Assembly: GCA_027032075.1 (NCBI GenBank)
Contig: JALVOC010000054.1
Location: 62,001 to 126,000 of the forward strand
Length of the DNA: 64,000 bases
Origin: Chromatiales bacterium
GTDB lineage: Bacteria > Pseudomonadota > Gammaproteobacteria > UBA6429 > Thiohalophilaceae
Reading direction: 5' to 3'
Shown here: one piece after another, positions 36,720-45,169 of the stretch
How positions within the stretch are numbered: the first letter of the stretch is position 1
Layout: every line of letters begins with the position of its first letter
The notes under the pieces: model-generated
Databases searched by the model: none
What the model was told of the DNA's origin: nothing
The model's input: only the letters and a program-made list of their open reading frames with translations
Translations under genes and position numbers: made by a program

Positions 36720-37402
36720 CTGTGGCGGCGGGCCAGCTTCCCCTTGGGATCGGCTTGAGGGACAGTGCCACCTTTGAGAATTATTATCCGGCCGGCAATG
36801 AACTGGTGCTGCAAACACTCCAGGCGGATGAGGAACGTTATGTTTATCTCTGGGGTGGCAAGGGCACCGGCAAGACCCACCTGTTGCAGGCCATTTGTCA
36901 TGCCGCCGCCGATGCTGATCGGCATTCCGCCTATATTCCGCTGAACGCCCTGCCGGAACTCTCCCCGGAGATACTGACGGGTCTGGAACAGCAGGCAGTG
37001 ATCGTGCTGGACGACATTCAGTTGATCGCCGGGCACGAGGAGTGGGAGCTTGCCCTGTTCCATCTCTACAATCGTGCGCAGGAGGCGGGAGCCAGGTTGG
37101 TGGTGAGCAGCACAGTCTCACCGGCGGGTTTGGCGCTGGACCTTGCCGATCTGGCCTCCCGCCTGAGCTGGGGACCGGTGTTTCAGCTGGAATCCCTGAA
37201 CGACGATGAAAAACGCGCCGCCCTACAGCTTCGCGCCCGGCGGCGCGGGCTGATCATGGCGGAGGAGGTGGCCGACTATCTGCTGAAACGCGGGCCGCGG
37301 GACATGGACAGTCTCTTCACCCTGTTGAACCGGCTGGATGAAGCCTCCCTGGTGGCGCAACGCCGTCTGACGATCCCGTTCGTGCGTGAATTGCTCAATT
37401 AA
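36716..37402 (+). CDS. hda: DnaA-related regulatory inactivator Hda
   Basis: 228 residues, a DnaA-like AAA+ domain without the DNA-binding C terminus. N-terminal clamp-binding motif Q-L-P-L-G-I near residue 7; F-x-N-Y-Y-P-A-G-N-E; Walker A W-G-G-K-G-T-G-K-T-H; Walker B V-I-V-L-D-D-I-Q. Together with the sliding clamp it stimulates ATP hydrolysis on DnaA to prevent re-initiation. The start has a GGAGGAG site. Confidence 0.93.
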   Translation: MTVAAGQLPLGIGLRDSATFENYYPAGNELVLQTLQADEERYVYLWGGKGTGKTHLLQAICHAAADADRHSAYIPLNALPELSPEILTGLEQQAVIVLDDIQLIAGHEEWELALFHLYNRAQEAGARLVVSSTVSPAGLALDLADLASRLSWGPVFQLESLNDDEKRAALQLRARRRGLIMAEEVADYLLKRGPRDMDSLFTLLNRLDEASLVAQRRLTIPFVRELLN

Positions 37403-37441
37403 TAGAGTCTAATAAAGAGTCGCGGTTTTTTCCGGATCCTC

Positions 37442-40400
37442 TCAGAATAATTCGCTCCAGCTCTGCTTGTTCCTGGCTTTTACTCTGGCCAGTGCGCCTA
37501 TAACTCTGTTGCGCGTCTTCTCAGACAGCGATTTCCATTTTTTATCCTCGTAAATTTTTTTCACGGTTGCATGATCGGCATTCAGGGCGCTCTGGATCGC
37601 TATTCTTGCCTTTTGCAGGCCTTCGTTTTTGTTAGTGATATTTTTCATTTTCAGTTTCTTGGGGTCATCAACACCCATGGCCTTGAGGGTTTCGATTTTG
37701 GTGCCGGCACCCTTGTAGCCATAGGTGCGTGTATCCAGATGACGCGCACGTTTCATGTTGAGGCATATCCCCTTGCCTGTGGAGTATTTCATTAAACTCG
37801 TGCCGGCAAAAACCTTGCGGCGCGTATCGCCAATGGTGATTTTTTTCAAACTCTTCATGACGGAATTCTGCGGCTCGTGGTCAGGCGTCATTTCCACACC
37901 TTTGCCTTTGAGTTCGTTATAGGTTCCAACCATGCCTTCATGCTCGTCTTCCGTGATGGGGAACAGATCCTGTACCCCAAAGTCGGCGCCGAATTTTTGC
38001 AAATCGACAGAGAGCGAACTGAGTTTCTGGTTTAGCCGTTTTGTTTCTTTGCGGTTGGTTTTTTTGGCAAAACCGCTTTCTATTTCCTCGCCGCGTTGTC
38101 GCAGGCGTTGCAGGCGTTTCTTGGCTTTTTCGTTGGTTGTTTTCTTTTCCGCCTCGGAAATGCGTTCCAGCAGGTCGCCCGGCGTGCTGCTCATGATGAT
38201 GGATGGCCGTTTTTGTCTGAGATCGACTGTAAGCTTGTGACGTTTGCTCCCCATCCTGAAGCCGACAGAAAAAAATGATTTTACTGCCGCCACTCCTTTT
38301 TTCGCCAGCACCTTTCCCCTGCCGAGCAATCCCTTGAATTTTGACGCAATTTTTTTCAGGCCCTTGTCAACCGCCTTGGTGATTCGGCGCCTGAAGCGTT
38401 TCATGATGCTGCTGATTTTGTTGACGATGCCGCTTATGCGGGCGAAACGGGCGAGGAAGCGAATTGCCAGGGACAGGCCTTTCGCGAGGGCGTTTTCGAT
38501 CATATTGGCCGCGCCCTGGATATTGCCTTTGACGACCTTGTAGACAGAATCAACGATTGTCTCGAGTACGGTCAATATCAGGTCGATATTATTGGCAAAG
38601 AAGAGAATGACGTCCACGATGGTAAGGATGGCCTGGACGATTGCCCCTACCGGGTTGAACATGCTGGCCAGTCTGATGATGGCAGTCTTGATGATCTGGG
38701 TAATGACCCAGCTTCGAACTTCCTCGATAATGGTGTCTTTGAGGTTTCCAACCTTTTCCTTCAACTCGGCATACATCCCGGCCGGCCCCTGGATTAACAG
38801 CTGTTTTACATAACCAACCACTTTTTCCAGGAGGGCAAGATTACGCCGGCCGATTACTTTGGCGATGCGTGCCAGAATCCATTCCCTGGTGAAGCCAAGC
38901 ACCTCCATAATAAAACCAAAAACAGACTTTACGCTGAAATCGGACGGGATGCGGATGTTGACCCCCGCACGGCTGAAAGAACCAAACATCCAGTCGAAGA
39001 GGGCGGTTTTCAGATGTTTCCAGATATTGCTTTTGAACTGATCGAAACCACGGTTTATCGCCTTGAGTATGTTTTTCAGGAATTTGATCGGATCGTCAAG
39101 AATATCCTGGATGGCCGACCTTGCCCTGGCGAGAATGGAGCTGAGTCTTTTTCTGAATTGCTCATAGGCTTCTTTGACTTTGTCTATAAGTCTTTCTGCC
39201 TTTACACGATAGCTGCGGTTCTCCTCTTTTATTTTTTCCAGAGCCTGGTTCATTTTTTGTCTGGATGAAATGTACTTGTTTGCCAGGGTGCTGGCCAGTT
39301 CGTTTTTCTTGTTGTCCACCCGGCTTTGCAGATCCTTGAATTGATCGAGTATGTCCTCTGCGGCTTCCAGAGCCAGTTTGTCCTTCGTTTTTTTCAGCGT
39401 TTTGATTTCTTTCTTTACCTGCTCGATGCCGTCGGCGATCTCTTTGCGGCAACTGCTCAAGGTCGTGGTTACGATACCGGCAATATCGTCGATGAGCTTG
39501 TCCATCAGATTCTGATAAAGTTTGATGCCGTCCCTGTAAATTTTCTTGACGGCGTCAAGCTCGTTGATATCTCCAAGCGTCTTGTCCCATAACCACGTAA
39601 ATTTACCACCAACCCCCTCGTAACGTTTGTCCTTGAATTTGTCCAGCTCTTTATGGATATGGGAATTGAATTTGTTTCTGATTATCAATTCCTCCCTGTC
39701 GAAATGGTCCGTAACTTTCTTTTCCAGCCCGTCCAGTTTGCGCAGCACCGAGTCGTGGGTCTTTTTGTAAATATTTTTCAGTTTCGTGGTAACGTCCTTA
39801 CGTTTTTTATACTCTCCTTTCATTTGTTGTTTCTGCTCGGCATCGATTTTCCGGTTTGCGCCGGAACGGCTTGCCCGCATGCTTCCGCCTGTCTTTTTTT
39901 CCTTCGATTTGACGGTGGCTCTTTCTTTTGCAAGTGTGGCGCTTTCTATTTCGGCATATTTGCCAGGCAATGCGGTCGTGTTTTGATCATACTCATCCAT
40001 TGCGCCCAGTGCGGCATCGAAACGGGGATCATTGGCTTTTCTCAGTTTTTCCCTGGTAATTCCTGCCGCTTCATTTTTTGTGTAAAAGTCAGCACGCTCC
40101 TTTTCCATGGAAACTTCATGTTCCGCCTTGGGTGGCGGGATCACTTTCTCGGAGCGGATGTTCAGGGGTTTGGGTGACGGGGGTTGCTTTTCCAGGTTCT
40201 CGGGTGCAGGGAGGCTTTCCGGTTTGGCGTCCTCCTTGGTGACCTTTTGTAACTCGCTTTTTGCTTCATTCCCTTTTTTTCTGATGCTTTCCTTCAGGCC
40301 TTTTTTGAACTTGGCGGCACTCCCGCTGGCGGTAAATTTGTTCAATTCGGAAGCATCTTCCGGCATATCCTGTTCTGCAATACGCCGTTTGAGTAAATCG

Positions 40401-41806
40401 ATAAATGCCTGTTTGTCGCTCTTTTTTATCTCGCCGGTTTTTGCCTTGCTCATGGCGCCGATTTGCTTTGCCTCACCGTAGGCGGTTTTTTCACCGTCAG
40501 GTATTTTCGTGGCGCGGGAGGCGTTTTCCGCTGCGGCGTCGGCTGTTTTTTTTGCTTTGGAGGTGTTTGCCGCAACCCCTTGTTGCTGCCTGCTCAGCTT
40601 GCCGAGATTTTTGATTACCTGGTTGAAATGTTTTTTGCCATCGATATCAGAAGGCGGTTTTTTCTCTTCCTTTTCGCCCTCGCTTTTTTTCTGCTCACTT
40701 TTGCCGGCGGACGTTTTTGCTTCCGCTGTTTCCACCGGAGCCTCTTCCCCTTGGTTTTCAGCGGGTTTGTTTTCTGTTGTCGCGGGTTTTTTTTCGCTTG
40801 GGCGTTTTCCCGCTGCGGTTGTGGTTTCCTCTTCCTTCTCCAGTGCCGGATCAATTTTGCGTCTGATGGTGCTGTCCTGCTGGCGCACATGGGTGACTTC
40901 GTGCGCCAGCAGGCGCAAATCGTTCGGAGATTCATTCTCGCCCAGCCAGATGTCATTTTTATGGGTGAAGGCCTTGGCACGCAAGGCACGGGTGCTTTGG
41001 CGGGCCTGACTGTCCTGATGTACCCGGACATGTCCCAGATCCACTCCCATTGAGGACTCAAGACGTTGTCTCACTCTCGGCTGCAAGGGAGAGCCTGATC
41101 CTTTGCGCTGGATCGCCTGAGAGGCCGCGCGCGCCATCCTGGTGGTCCGGGCGGATCGGTTTGACGGAATGGTCTTTGCCTGGACGGGTTCTTCCTCCTC
41201 CTCTTCGTTGTCATCGGACTGCCGCTGGATCAGTTTGGCCTGGATGGGTTCTTCCTCCTCCTTTTCGCTGTCGTCCGACTGCCGCTGGATCAGTCTGGCC
41301 TGGACGGGTTCTTCCTCCTGCTCTTCGCTGTCGTTGGACTGCCGCTGGATCAGTTTGGCCTGGACGGGCTCTTCCTCCTGCTCTTCGCTGTCGTCGGACT
41401 GCCGCTGGATCAGTCTGGCCTGGACGGGTTCTTCTTCCTCCTCCTTTTCGCTGTCGTCCGACTGTCGCTGGATCGGTCTGGTCTGAACGGGTTCCTCTTC
41501 TCCGTTTTCATTTTCCTGCCGTTGCGCAGCAGGCGGTCGTGCTGCGCTTGTTGGGGTCACTCTGGAGATCGGACCGGCAGGCTGGTTGTTCATCACCTTC
41601 TCGGCAACGCTGTCCGCCTCACGTTCATACGCGTCGTTGGCCTGCCCGATGACGATTTTGCATTGCACGAGCGGAGAGCCAAGAATGGAGCGGATACCGG
41701 CTTTTTGTGCCGTGAGACGAGCACTTTTTTTGTAGCGAAAGCCGGGCAGCACACCGTTTGCCGCTTTCCCCGGTGCCTGGATTTTTTTGCTGGTCACTGT
41801 CTTCAT
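37442..41806 (-). CDS. Giant DUF4157 protein, probable eCIS cargo effector
   Basis: 1454 residues, last gene of the injection-system operon. Residues 60-72 carry the E-R-E-A-D-x-V-A-x-x-V-M segment usual in this family; about 103-210 is a run of roughly 20-residue acidic repeats (E-E-E-P-V-Q-A-R-L-I-Q-R-Q); the DUF4157 domain at about 238-312 has the zinc-peptidase-like L-A-H-E-V-T-H-V-R-Q-Q (H302-H306). Long charged coiled coils follow (about 330-950), then amphipathic or hydrophobic stretches (about 1040-1170) rich in A, I, V and F, and a Lys-rich C-terminal domain with T-P-D-H-E-P-Q-N (about 1307) and H-L-D-T-R-T-Y-G (about 1356). DUF4157 marks effectors linked to eCIS particles. The C-terminal part is a candidate toxin, perhaps a nuclease fold, but this is inference. 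A tape-measure role cannot be excluded. Confidence 0.82.
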   Translation of the reverse strand: MKTVTSKKIQAPGKAANGVLPGFRYKKSARLTAQKAGIRSILGSPLVQCKIVIGQANDAYEREADSVAEKVMNNQPAGPISRVTPTSAARPPAAQRQENENGEEEPVQTRPIQRQSDDSEKEEEEEPVQARLIQRQSDDSEEQEEEPVQAKLIQRQSNDSEEQEEEPVQARLIQRQSDDSEKEEEEPIQAKLIQRQSDDNEEEEEEPVQAKTIPSNRSARTTRMARAASQAIQRKGSGSPLQPRVRQRLESSMGVDLGHVRVHQDSQARQSTRALRAKAFTHKNDIWLGENESPNDLRLLAHEVTHVRQQDSTIRRKIDPALEKEEETTTAAGKRPSEKKPATTENKPAENQGEEAPVETAEAKTSAGKSEQKKSEGEKEEKKPPSDIDGKKHFNQVIKNLGKLSRQQQGVAANTSKAKKTADAAAENASRATKIPDGEKTAYGEAKQIGAMSKAKTGEIKKSDKQAFIDLLKRRIAEQDMPEDASELNKFTASGSAAKFKKGLKESIRKKGNEAKSELQKVTKEDAKPESLPAPENLEKQPPSPKPLNIRSEKVIPPPKAEHEVSMEKERADFYTKNEAAGITREKLRKANDPRFDAALGAMDEYDQNTTALPGKYAEIESATLAKERATVKSKEKKTGGSMRASRSGANRKIDAEQKQQMKGEYKKRKDVTTKLKNIYKKTHDSVLRKLDGLEKKVTDHFDREELIIRNKFNSHIHKELDKFKDKRYEGVGGKFTWLWDKTLGDINELDAVKKIYRDGIKLYQNLMDKLIDDIAGIVTTTLSSCRKEIADGIEQVKKEIKTLKKTKDKLALEAAEDILDQFKDLQSRVDNKKNELASTLANKYISSRQKMNQALEKIKEENRSYRVKAERLIDKVKEAYEQFRKRLSSILARARSAIQDILDDPIKFLKNILKAINRGFDQFKSNIWKHLKTALFDWMFGSFSRAGVNIRIPSDFSVKSVFGFIMEVLGFTREWILARIAKVIGRRNLALLEKVVGYVKQLLIQGPAGMYAELKEKVGNLKDTIIEEVRSWVITQIIKTAIIRLASMFNPVGAIVQAILTIVDVILFFANNIDLILTVLETIVDSVYKVVKGNIQGAANMIENALAKGLSLAIRFLARFARISGIVNKISSIMKRFRRRITKAVDKGLKKIASKFKGLLGRGKVLAKKGVAAVKSFFSVGFRMGSKRHKLTVDLRQKRPSIIMSSTPGDLLERISEAEKKTTNEKAKKRLQRLRQRGEEIESGFAKKTNRKETKRLNQKLSSLSVDLQKFGADFGVQDLFPITEDEHEGMVGTYNELKGKGVEMTPDHEPQNSVMKSLKKITIGDTRRKVFAGTSLMKYSTGKGICLNMKRARHLDTRTYGYKGAGTKIETLKAMGVDDPKKLKMKNITNKNEGLQKARIAIQSALNADHATVKKIYEDKKWKSLSEKTRNRVIGALARVKARNKQSWSELF
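41180..41505. repeat. Tandem 60-bp coding repeat inside the effector gene
   Basis: The block TGGACGGGTTCTTCCTCCT recurs with an exact 60-base period at about 41180, 41240, 41300, 41360 and 41420, then a diverged copy after a 63-base step. The copies differ at few positions. They encode the acidic repeats around residues 103-210 of the DUF4157 protein. Length variation by slippage is likely between strains. Confidence 0.92.
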
Positions 41807-41850
41807 GGTTTACCCCGGCAATGACGTGCTTGCATTACGGCATCTGTTTT

Positions 41851-42420
41851 TCAATCGGCTGTCAATATCTTTGCCGGAAAATTTTCCTCGATGCTTTCGA
41901 GGTCGGCTACGGTCGTTGCTGCATTTATCAGCCTGGCGATGCGTTTGGCTTCTTCGCGGAAGGCCTGGATCGTTACCTGGTAATCCGCCATGCGCCTGTC
42001 GTCGTAGACACCCAGCGCAGCATTGTTGAGTTTGTAATCCGGAATGAGTTCCTTGCGTTTTTGAAACGAGAGGGCTTCGTAGTATTCCAGCATCCGCTGT
42101 TTGAGATCGTCCAGTTGCAGCAGTCCCTCCTCCACCAGTTCCGCCCGATCCATGTCCACGATTTTGCCGTCCACCAGTTTCTGTCCGGGCTCCAGTTGAT
42201 ACAGACCCCGTTTTACTGCTTCAATCAGATCCAGTTCCTGGATGACACCCTGTTCATCGATATCGAACCAGGCGGGAATATAGGATTCACCCGTCCACCC
42301 CACCTCCATCCGCTGTGCATCGAAATCGGGATAGATCGCCGCTCCCCGCCTTGGGGTATCCGAAGGCGAGTAATCAACATAGAGCACTTCATGGGTTTGT
42401 TTGTCGCGTATGACGTGCAT
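41851..42420 (-). CDS. eCIS-locus protein of unknown function, possible fibre chaperone
   Basis: 189 residues, soluble. The N-terminal half is beta-rich (V-L-Y-V-D-Y-S-P-S-D-T-P-R-R-G-A), the C-terminal half helical with many charged residues. No family is recognised. It follows the fibre candidate by 11 bases on the same strand behind AAAGGAG. Phage and R-type particles often encode a fibre-assembly chaperone at this position, which is the basis of the suggestion. Confidence 0.65.
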   Translation of the reverse strand: MHVIRDKQTHEVLYVDYSPSDTPRRGAAIYPDFDAQRMEVGWTGESYIPAWFDIDEQGVIQELDLIEAVKRGLYQLEPGQKLVDGKIVDMDRAELVEEGLLQLDDLKQRMLEYYEALSFQKRKELIPDYKLNNAALGVYDDRRMADYQVTIQAFREEAKRIARLINAATTVADLESIEENFPAKILTAD

Positions 42421-42431
42421 GATGAACTCCT

Positions 42432-45143
42432 TTAGACTGAAATCCGCATTGTCTGGTTTCCCTCCAATCTAGCTGTCCCCCCCGTCCCCGGTTCCCGCCA
42501 GCGGATCATGACCCTATTGGTGCCTTCACGCAGGAGAAGCGGTATTGTTCGTGATTGATTCTCAATCGTGGTCGAACCGAATCCTCCATTGAACGATGCA
42601 ATCGATGTCTGTCCGGCCCTGTCCGTCCATACCTCGAATTCTGCATTGCCTGTCCACCATCCGGACAATACAAGCCTGGTAAATGAAAAAAACAGATCCG
42701 CCGTCGTCTCTCTCGGAACATAGACCGTTACCTCAAGACCTGGTATGACAGCATAGGAATTTGAGCTGCGTGTGATGTTGTTTTGTACCTGCCGTTCCGC
42801 CAGTACCGGGTTGTAGAAAATCGCGCCGGTAGCATATATCTGCCCGTCAACATGCAAACTGGCTGCGGGGTTGAGGGTATTGATGCCGATATTTCCACGC
42901 CGCCCGCAGATCAGTGCCTCATATTCCGGGTCGTTTTCATATTCAGGCAGGGGATTGCCAGGATCGGTCCCCGGGCTTTCGCGAAAGCGGATGGTTGAAC
43001 GATCGTCATGATCATAAAAGTTCAGGCTGGGACCATAATCCTGATAACCAGTCCAGATTCTGCCTGAATCCCCGCCGATGCCTACACTGAAGCTATTCTG
43101 CAGGTATTTGTTTATGTGCAATGCGTGCGCCGGCTGTTCTGTGCCGATCCCCACGTTTCCGGTGACCAGTGAGGGATCAGTCACCAGATCGCCATTGGGT
43201 TGCAGTTTCCAGCTTGCGCCTGGCGCCGGTTTCCAACTGGCGTTGCCGTCGCTGTCTTCCGCTGTGAGGACATAGTCTGCTTGCGGGTTGCCGCTGACAC
43301 CGTCAGTGATGCGAAGCTGGCTGCTTTGGGTTGTGCCGCCGACGCTTAAATTCGCGCTAACGCTGCTGTTGCCGTTGACCGATAAGTTTCCGCTGATATC
43401 GCCACCGGTAAGCTTGTTGAGAATGACGTCGTTCAGGGTTTCCGTGGCGGCGGTGGTGTAGGGTATGGTCCGGGCATCCAGGTGGCACAATAAGGCATTG
43501 AGGATGTCCTTGATGGTGGTGCGGCCGTCAGCATCCAGATCCGGCCAGGCGGGAATCGTCGCCAGCAGATTCAGAACGGACTGGCTGATATCACAGGCGG
43601 GCAGCGGGTATGCGACGTCACTGCTTTCCAGGTTATTGACGAGATCATCAATCGCTTCCTGAACGGTGTTGGGCAATACTGTGGGGGATGCTTCCTTGAT
43701 GTCTTCCCAGCGCGCCTGGCTTGCGCTCGGATCATAGGCCACCCGATCGGCAGTCAGATTGCTCAAAGGTGGAAAGTCCAGTTGCCGGTTTTTTTCCGAA
43801 CCGCTTTCGTCCGGGATCAGGGAACCGTCACCATCCAGTCCGGCCAGGGTGAGGTAATGGTGTTTTACCCCAAGGGGCAGACCGTCGTTCAATCGTTTGA
43901 TCCGTTCATCCACTGCAATGTCCCGATAAAAGGCCGCGCCTTCGCGCACCACCGACAACCAGTAGTCACCGCTGACAAAGTGATGGTCATTTAGTTTTAA
44001 TTTCAGGATCAGCCCCTCCAGCACCAGATTCAGGGAGGCATTGCCATCGTCAACTGTAAACCATGCATGCGCAGGTAATGGTGTGGAATCAAGTTGTATC
44101 GCATTTCCCTTTTCATACCCTGTGACACTGCCACTCTGCGGTGACCACGGCTGGCCGGGTTCGCGGCTCATGCTGAACTCGAGGTAGCCGTCCCAACGGC
44201 GGACAAAGTCGGCCTGCACACCGTCGATTGCCGGAATGCTGTTCAGATCAGACTGTAATACCCCGTAGAGCGGGGTGTAATCATCCACTAAATGGTTACC
44301 CAGATGTTTTTCACTATTGCTGCTATAGAATTCATAAGTCCAGTTACCGGAGGTAAACTCAGGCGGTAATTGACTGGTGTCGAGATGTTGCGCACCGTCC
44401 TGATCACGCCATCGCAGATTATAATGTTCCGCACCGTTTTCGCTGGACCATTTGAGGGTCACGTTTGCAGTGGTGGTTGTGCCGTCATGGGTAAGAACAA
44501 TCTTGTGCACTTCGAGTCTGAAGAGATAGTCACCGATACGCGGCTGCTCACTGGCTTCGCTCAGGCAGGGATCGGCCCGGCTGACATCTGCGGCAAAGTC
44601 CGGCAGGATTACCTCCAGTTCGGCGTTGCCGATTTGCGGATTGTTGATTGCGTCGTCTTCGGGATTAAAGCTGTCATCACACCATTTGATTTGCAGCATG
44701 GTCTGGGTGCGGCTGCAGGTGTCGGCACCATGCAGGCCCGGGTCGAGCAGTTCATTGTCTTCCAGTGAGACGACGGTTCTTTCCCAGACATCGGCGTAAA
44801 TTATGGTATTGGCACCGGGGGTTACGCCCTCCTGCAGGGGAAAATCGGGCTGTTCATCAAAGCCGATGCCGCTGGGTGAGCCTTCCAGTTGCGCCAGCAC
44901 ACCGTCGAGGTAGACATGGCCGGGTTTGATTTTGATTGCACCAGCATCCTCAATGATTTTCAGCGCCTTCGTTCGCGGTACCCCTTTGCCGACGATATCG
45001 TCCAGCGCCAGGGCAATATGCTCCTTGGTTATATCGACCAGCGTATTCCAGTCGGCATCGGTGATCATCCGTCCTTGTTGCTGATAGACACCGGAATAAT
45101 GTTTTTTGGCATTATGATTGTGTCTGGATATCTGCGTTTTCAT
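42432..45143 (-). CDS. eCIS DUF6519-type protein with fibre-like C terminus
   Basis: 903 residues. The N terminus (R-H-N-H-N-A-K-K-H-Y-S-G-V-Y-Q-Q-Q-G-R-M, then D-A-D-W-N) is the DUF6519 start typical of eCIS baseplate-fibre proteins. Near residue 534 there is a dockerin-like calcium loop, D-L-D-A-D-G-R-T-T-I-K-D-I-L-N-A-L-L. The C-terminal third has repeats of the S-V-N-G-N-S-S-V-S-A-N-L-S-V type and N-V-G-I-G-T, H-V-D-G-Q-I segments, as in phage tail fibres. It is the best candidate for the receptor-binding fibre of the particle. Confidence 0.8.
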   Translation of the reverse strand: MKTQISRHNHNAKKHYSGVYQQQGRMITDADWNTLVDITKEHIALALDDIVGKGVPRTKALKIIEDAGAIKIKPGHVYLDGVLAQLEGSPSGIGFDEQPDFPLQEGVTPGANTIIYADVWERTVVSLEDNELLDPGLHGADTCSRTQTMLQIKWCDDSFNPEDDAINNPQIGNAELEVILPDFAADVSRADPCLSEASEQPRIGDYLFRLEVHKIVLTHDGTTTTANVTLKWSSENGAEHYNLRWRDQDGAQHLDTSQLPPEFTSGNWTYEFYSSNSEKHLGNHLVDDYTPLYGVLQSDLNSIPAIDGVQADFVRRWDGYLEFSMSREPGQPWSPQSGSVTGYEKGNAIQLDSTPLPAHAWFTVDDGNASLNLVLEGLILKLKLNDHHFVSGDYWLSVVREGAAFYRDIAVDERIKRLNDGLPLGVKHHYLTLAGLDGDGSLIPDESGSEKNRQLDFPPLSNLTADRVAYDPSASQARWEDIKEASPTVLPNTVQEAIDDLVNNLESSDVAYPLPACDISQSVLNLLATIPAWPDLDADGRTTIKDILNALLCHLDARTIPYTTAATETLNDVILNKLTGGDISGNLSVNGNSSVSANLSVGGTTQSSQLRITDGVSGNPQADYVLTAEDSDGNASWKPAPGASWKLQPNGDLVTDPSLVTGNVGIGTEQPAHALHINKYLQNSFSVGIGGDSGRIWTGYQDYGPSLNFYDHDDRSTIRFRESPGTDPGNPLPEYENDPEYEALICGRRGNIGINTLNPAASLHVDGQIYATGAIFYNPVLAERQVQNNITRSSNSYAVIPGLEVTVYVPRETTADLFFSFTRLVLSGWWTGNAEFEVWTDRAGQTSIASFNGGFGSTTIENQSRTIPLLLREGTNRVMIRWREPGTGGTARLEGNQTMRISV

Positions 45144-45169
45144 GCTTTACTCCCTTTATAATTTTAAAA

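Noticed and set aside
41180-41505. Regular repeats that might be taken for a CRISPR array
   Set aside because: The period is an exact 60 bases with no unique spacers and lies in a reading frame.
40463-41652. Several plus-strand frames rich in Phe, Ser and Cys opposite the effector gene
   Set aside because: They mirror the Lys/Glu-rich coding strand of the DUF4157 protein and its repeats.
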